18,226 nucleotides of DNA from Diplocarpon mali (taxonomy: Eukaryota > Ascomycota > Leotiomycetes > Helotiales > Drepanopezizaceae), in NCBI GenBank assembly GCA_024741835.1, contig JAENRP010000564.1, positions 1-18,226 on the forward strand, written 5' to 3'. The notes beneath the pieces are model-generated. The model saw nothing but the letters and a program-made list of their open reading frames with translations. It was not told the origin of the DNA and made no database searches. Positions 16,678 through 18,226 of this stretch are shown piece by piece. The position numbers were made by a program, and so were the translations under genes. The stretch's first letter is position 1. Every line of letters starts with the position of its first letter.

Positions 16678-18226
16678 TCTGCAAGGCTTGCTGGCCAGCT
16701 TTGCACGTGGGCTCGGGTTGGAGGCAGCAGAACAAGGGCTCTGAACTCCTTGGGTAGGTGCTCACAACGCGTTGGTGGTTCCGTTCCCCATCCAGTCTTT
16801 TTCAGGAGCCCAAGCGAATCAGCAGGTTGTTGGTTGCAGCGCAGTTGAAATGACCAAGAGACGGCGCATCTCGATCCCTACTGTCTACGGGTGAAAAGTG
16901 ACTGGCGTTGTGGCGTATCACAGGTATCGACCGGCTGCATGCTCCGGGGCCGCAGAGGTCTCTGGACTCGGGGCATGATTCTACGCGCCAGATCGTTAGC
17001 TGAGATGAGTCGTCGGGTGGGGGGAGCTGGCGTACCGGCGCAACCACCCCCTCGGCCGGGCCTACCACCTACCAGGTACCTGGTTGAGAATTTGACTTCC
17101 TTCCGAGCCCCCCCTGAAACAAGCCCAAATCCCGCATAACCGGCGACGAAGATGCCAATGCTTGGGCGCCCGCCAACAGCGACGACAGTCGTCGCCTCAC
17201 GCCGGTCGTCGGAGGTCAGGAGCAGTCTCTCCTGCTCGGAGGCGAGCGGGCTACCCAGACTCTGGGAGCCGAGCTCGTCTCCCGACGAATGGTCACAGAG
17301 CCGCAGCCGAGGAGGCCTTTTCCTCGCGAGCAGGCTTGGCAGGGTCTGTGAGTAAATAGCGGCTCGCTTAAATAGGGGTAGGGAGTCTCGACAGGGAGGC
17401 GGGCACGAACAGCACGCTCGCGGCGCCGGCACAGGTCCCAGGGAGCATGCTGGCCCGGCGGGACCGGGGAGAGTGCGACATCCGGGCAGATCTGGCCGCG
17501 GCAGCCGAGTCGCCGCGGCGATCCCGCGACGTGCGCAGGGCTCATGCCGACCACCCGCTGGCACGTTGGCAGCCGAGTCAGGCCGGGTCCTGGGATCACG
17601 ACCCTGCGAGCGGACGAGGGCACTCCAACCCATCTCTCGGGTCTCGAGGCTGGGCTGGAATGTGTACCGTACGCCCGCCGCCCGGGAACCGTGGTCGCGG
17701 GCCGCGTACGCAGCTGCGCGTCCGCACGCTCACCATCCAAACCCAAAGACCCGAGAGCAAAACGAGAACCAGACCCAAGCCCCGAACCTCCGCGCCGCCA
17801 TGGCCCCTTGCCGTCGTCGCCGGCTTCATGAAGCTTCAGGTGCGGCGGGCAACGCAGGCAGGTCTCTCCCGCTCGCCGGAGAGCGACGCCGAGCAGCAGC
17901 ACCGTGCAGCCCCATGAAAGTCTCCCGGCGCGCCGCCCCCCTGCTGAGCCCTGCCGGCTGGATCTCGGGCCATCGCCTCGCCTGGCTCGTGAGCAGCCTC
18001 TCGGCTCGCGCCCCATGGCAGCCGTGACGGGACACGTCCGGACGGCCACGCATGTCCTTCTCGGTGGCGAAGGTTTTCCCTGGCGACGTGCAACAAAGGA
18101 GAGCCGTGGACGGGGACGCGGGGCGCGGGGGTGCCGGATGCCAGTGTATACGTCTCCCTGTCGGCGCATGCGCTGCCTGGCCTTGACTGGGGGTGTTCGG
18201 CGGCGGCGTGCGGCGTGGTCCTCGCC
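16678..18226. other. GC-rich region without a supported gene
   Basis: Stops are rare in this GC-rich DNA, so overlapping frames of up to 317 codons appear on both strands. They are Arg/Pro/Gly-rich, without domains, and mutually exclusive. One site looks like a fungal start: an A/C-rich stretch (17,728-17,790) followed by gccgccatgg at 17,794-17,803. It would open a 75-codon plus-strand frame (17,800-18,027, MAPCRRRRLHEAS...), or the first exon of a gene leaving the window. A ttaaatagg at 17,368-17,376 is TATA-like. Neither is strong enough to call a gene. Confidence 0.4.

Noticed and set aside
16878..18169. Long overlapping frames (251 and 317 codons minus, 156 and 184 codons plus)
   Set aside because: They overlap each other, are Arg/Pro/Gly-rich without domains, and are expected where GC-rich DNA makes stops rare.

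Overview
The window looks like a piece of a filamentous ascomycete (Pezizomycotina) genome with two contrasting parts. Bases 1 to about 14,600 are very AT-rich, almost empty of CpA and TpG, and full of TAA/TAG stops. This is the signature of repeat-induced point mutation (RIP, C to T mainly at CpA on both strands). From about 14,620 to the end the DNA is GC-rich with ordinary dinucleotides. The genus cannot be named from this sequence.

The AT-rich part is a nest of dead LTR retrotransposons. The host is a Ty3/gypsy element on the minus strand: a candidate 5' LTR at 13,583-14,606, gag starting at 13,373, then protease, linker, reverse transcriptase, RNase H and integrase, ending inside the integrase at base 592. 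It is split by two copies of one Ty1/copia-type element, both on the plus strand. Copy B (2,452-10,462) is complete, with 299-bp LTRs and a 5-bp target duplication (ttaat); it sits in the gypsy reverse transcriptase. Of copy A only the 3' 591 bp are in the window; it sits in the gypsy integrase. If both copies are removed, the gypsy frame reads on. All coding regions are broken, and the catalytic Asp residues I located are mostly changed to Asn, as G-to-A RIP predicts.

Two points go beyond routine annotation. First, copy B is large for a copia element (8,011 bp). Between pol and the 3' LTR it carries a degraded antisense reading frame (about 8,630-9,630, minus strand) that matches no retrotransposon domain I know. 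Second, the gypsy polyprotein contains four copies of one 30-bp motif (S/T-x-R-P-x-x-R-V-like), all in linkers next to domains: gag N-terminus, protease/RT linker, and twice between RNase H and integrase.

Right of the LTR are a perfect 8-bp satellite (19 units), a TCTCC microsatellite, a degenerate 14-15-bp minisatellite, and about 2.7 kb of GC-rich DNA. No gene there can be called with confidence; two weak minus-strand candidates lie at 16,031-16,677.
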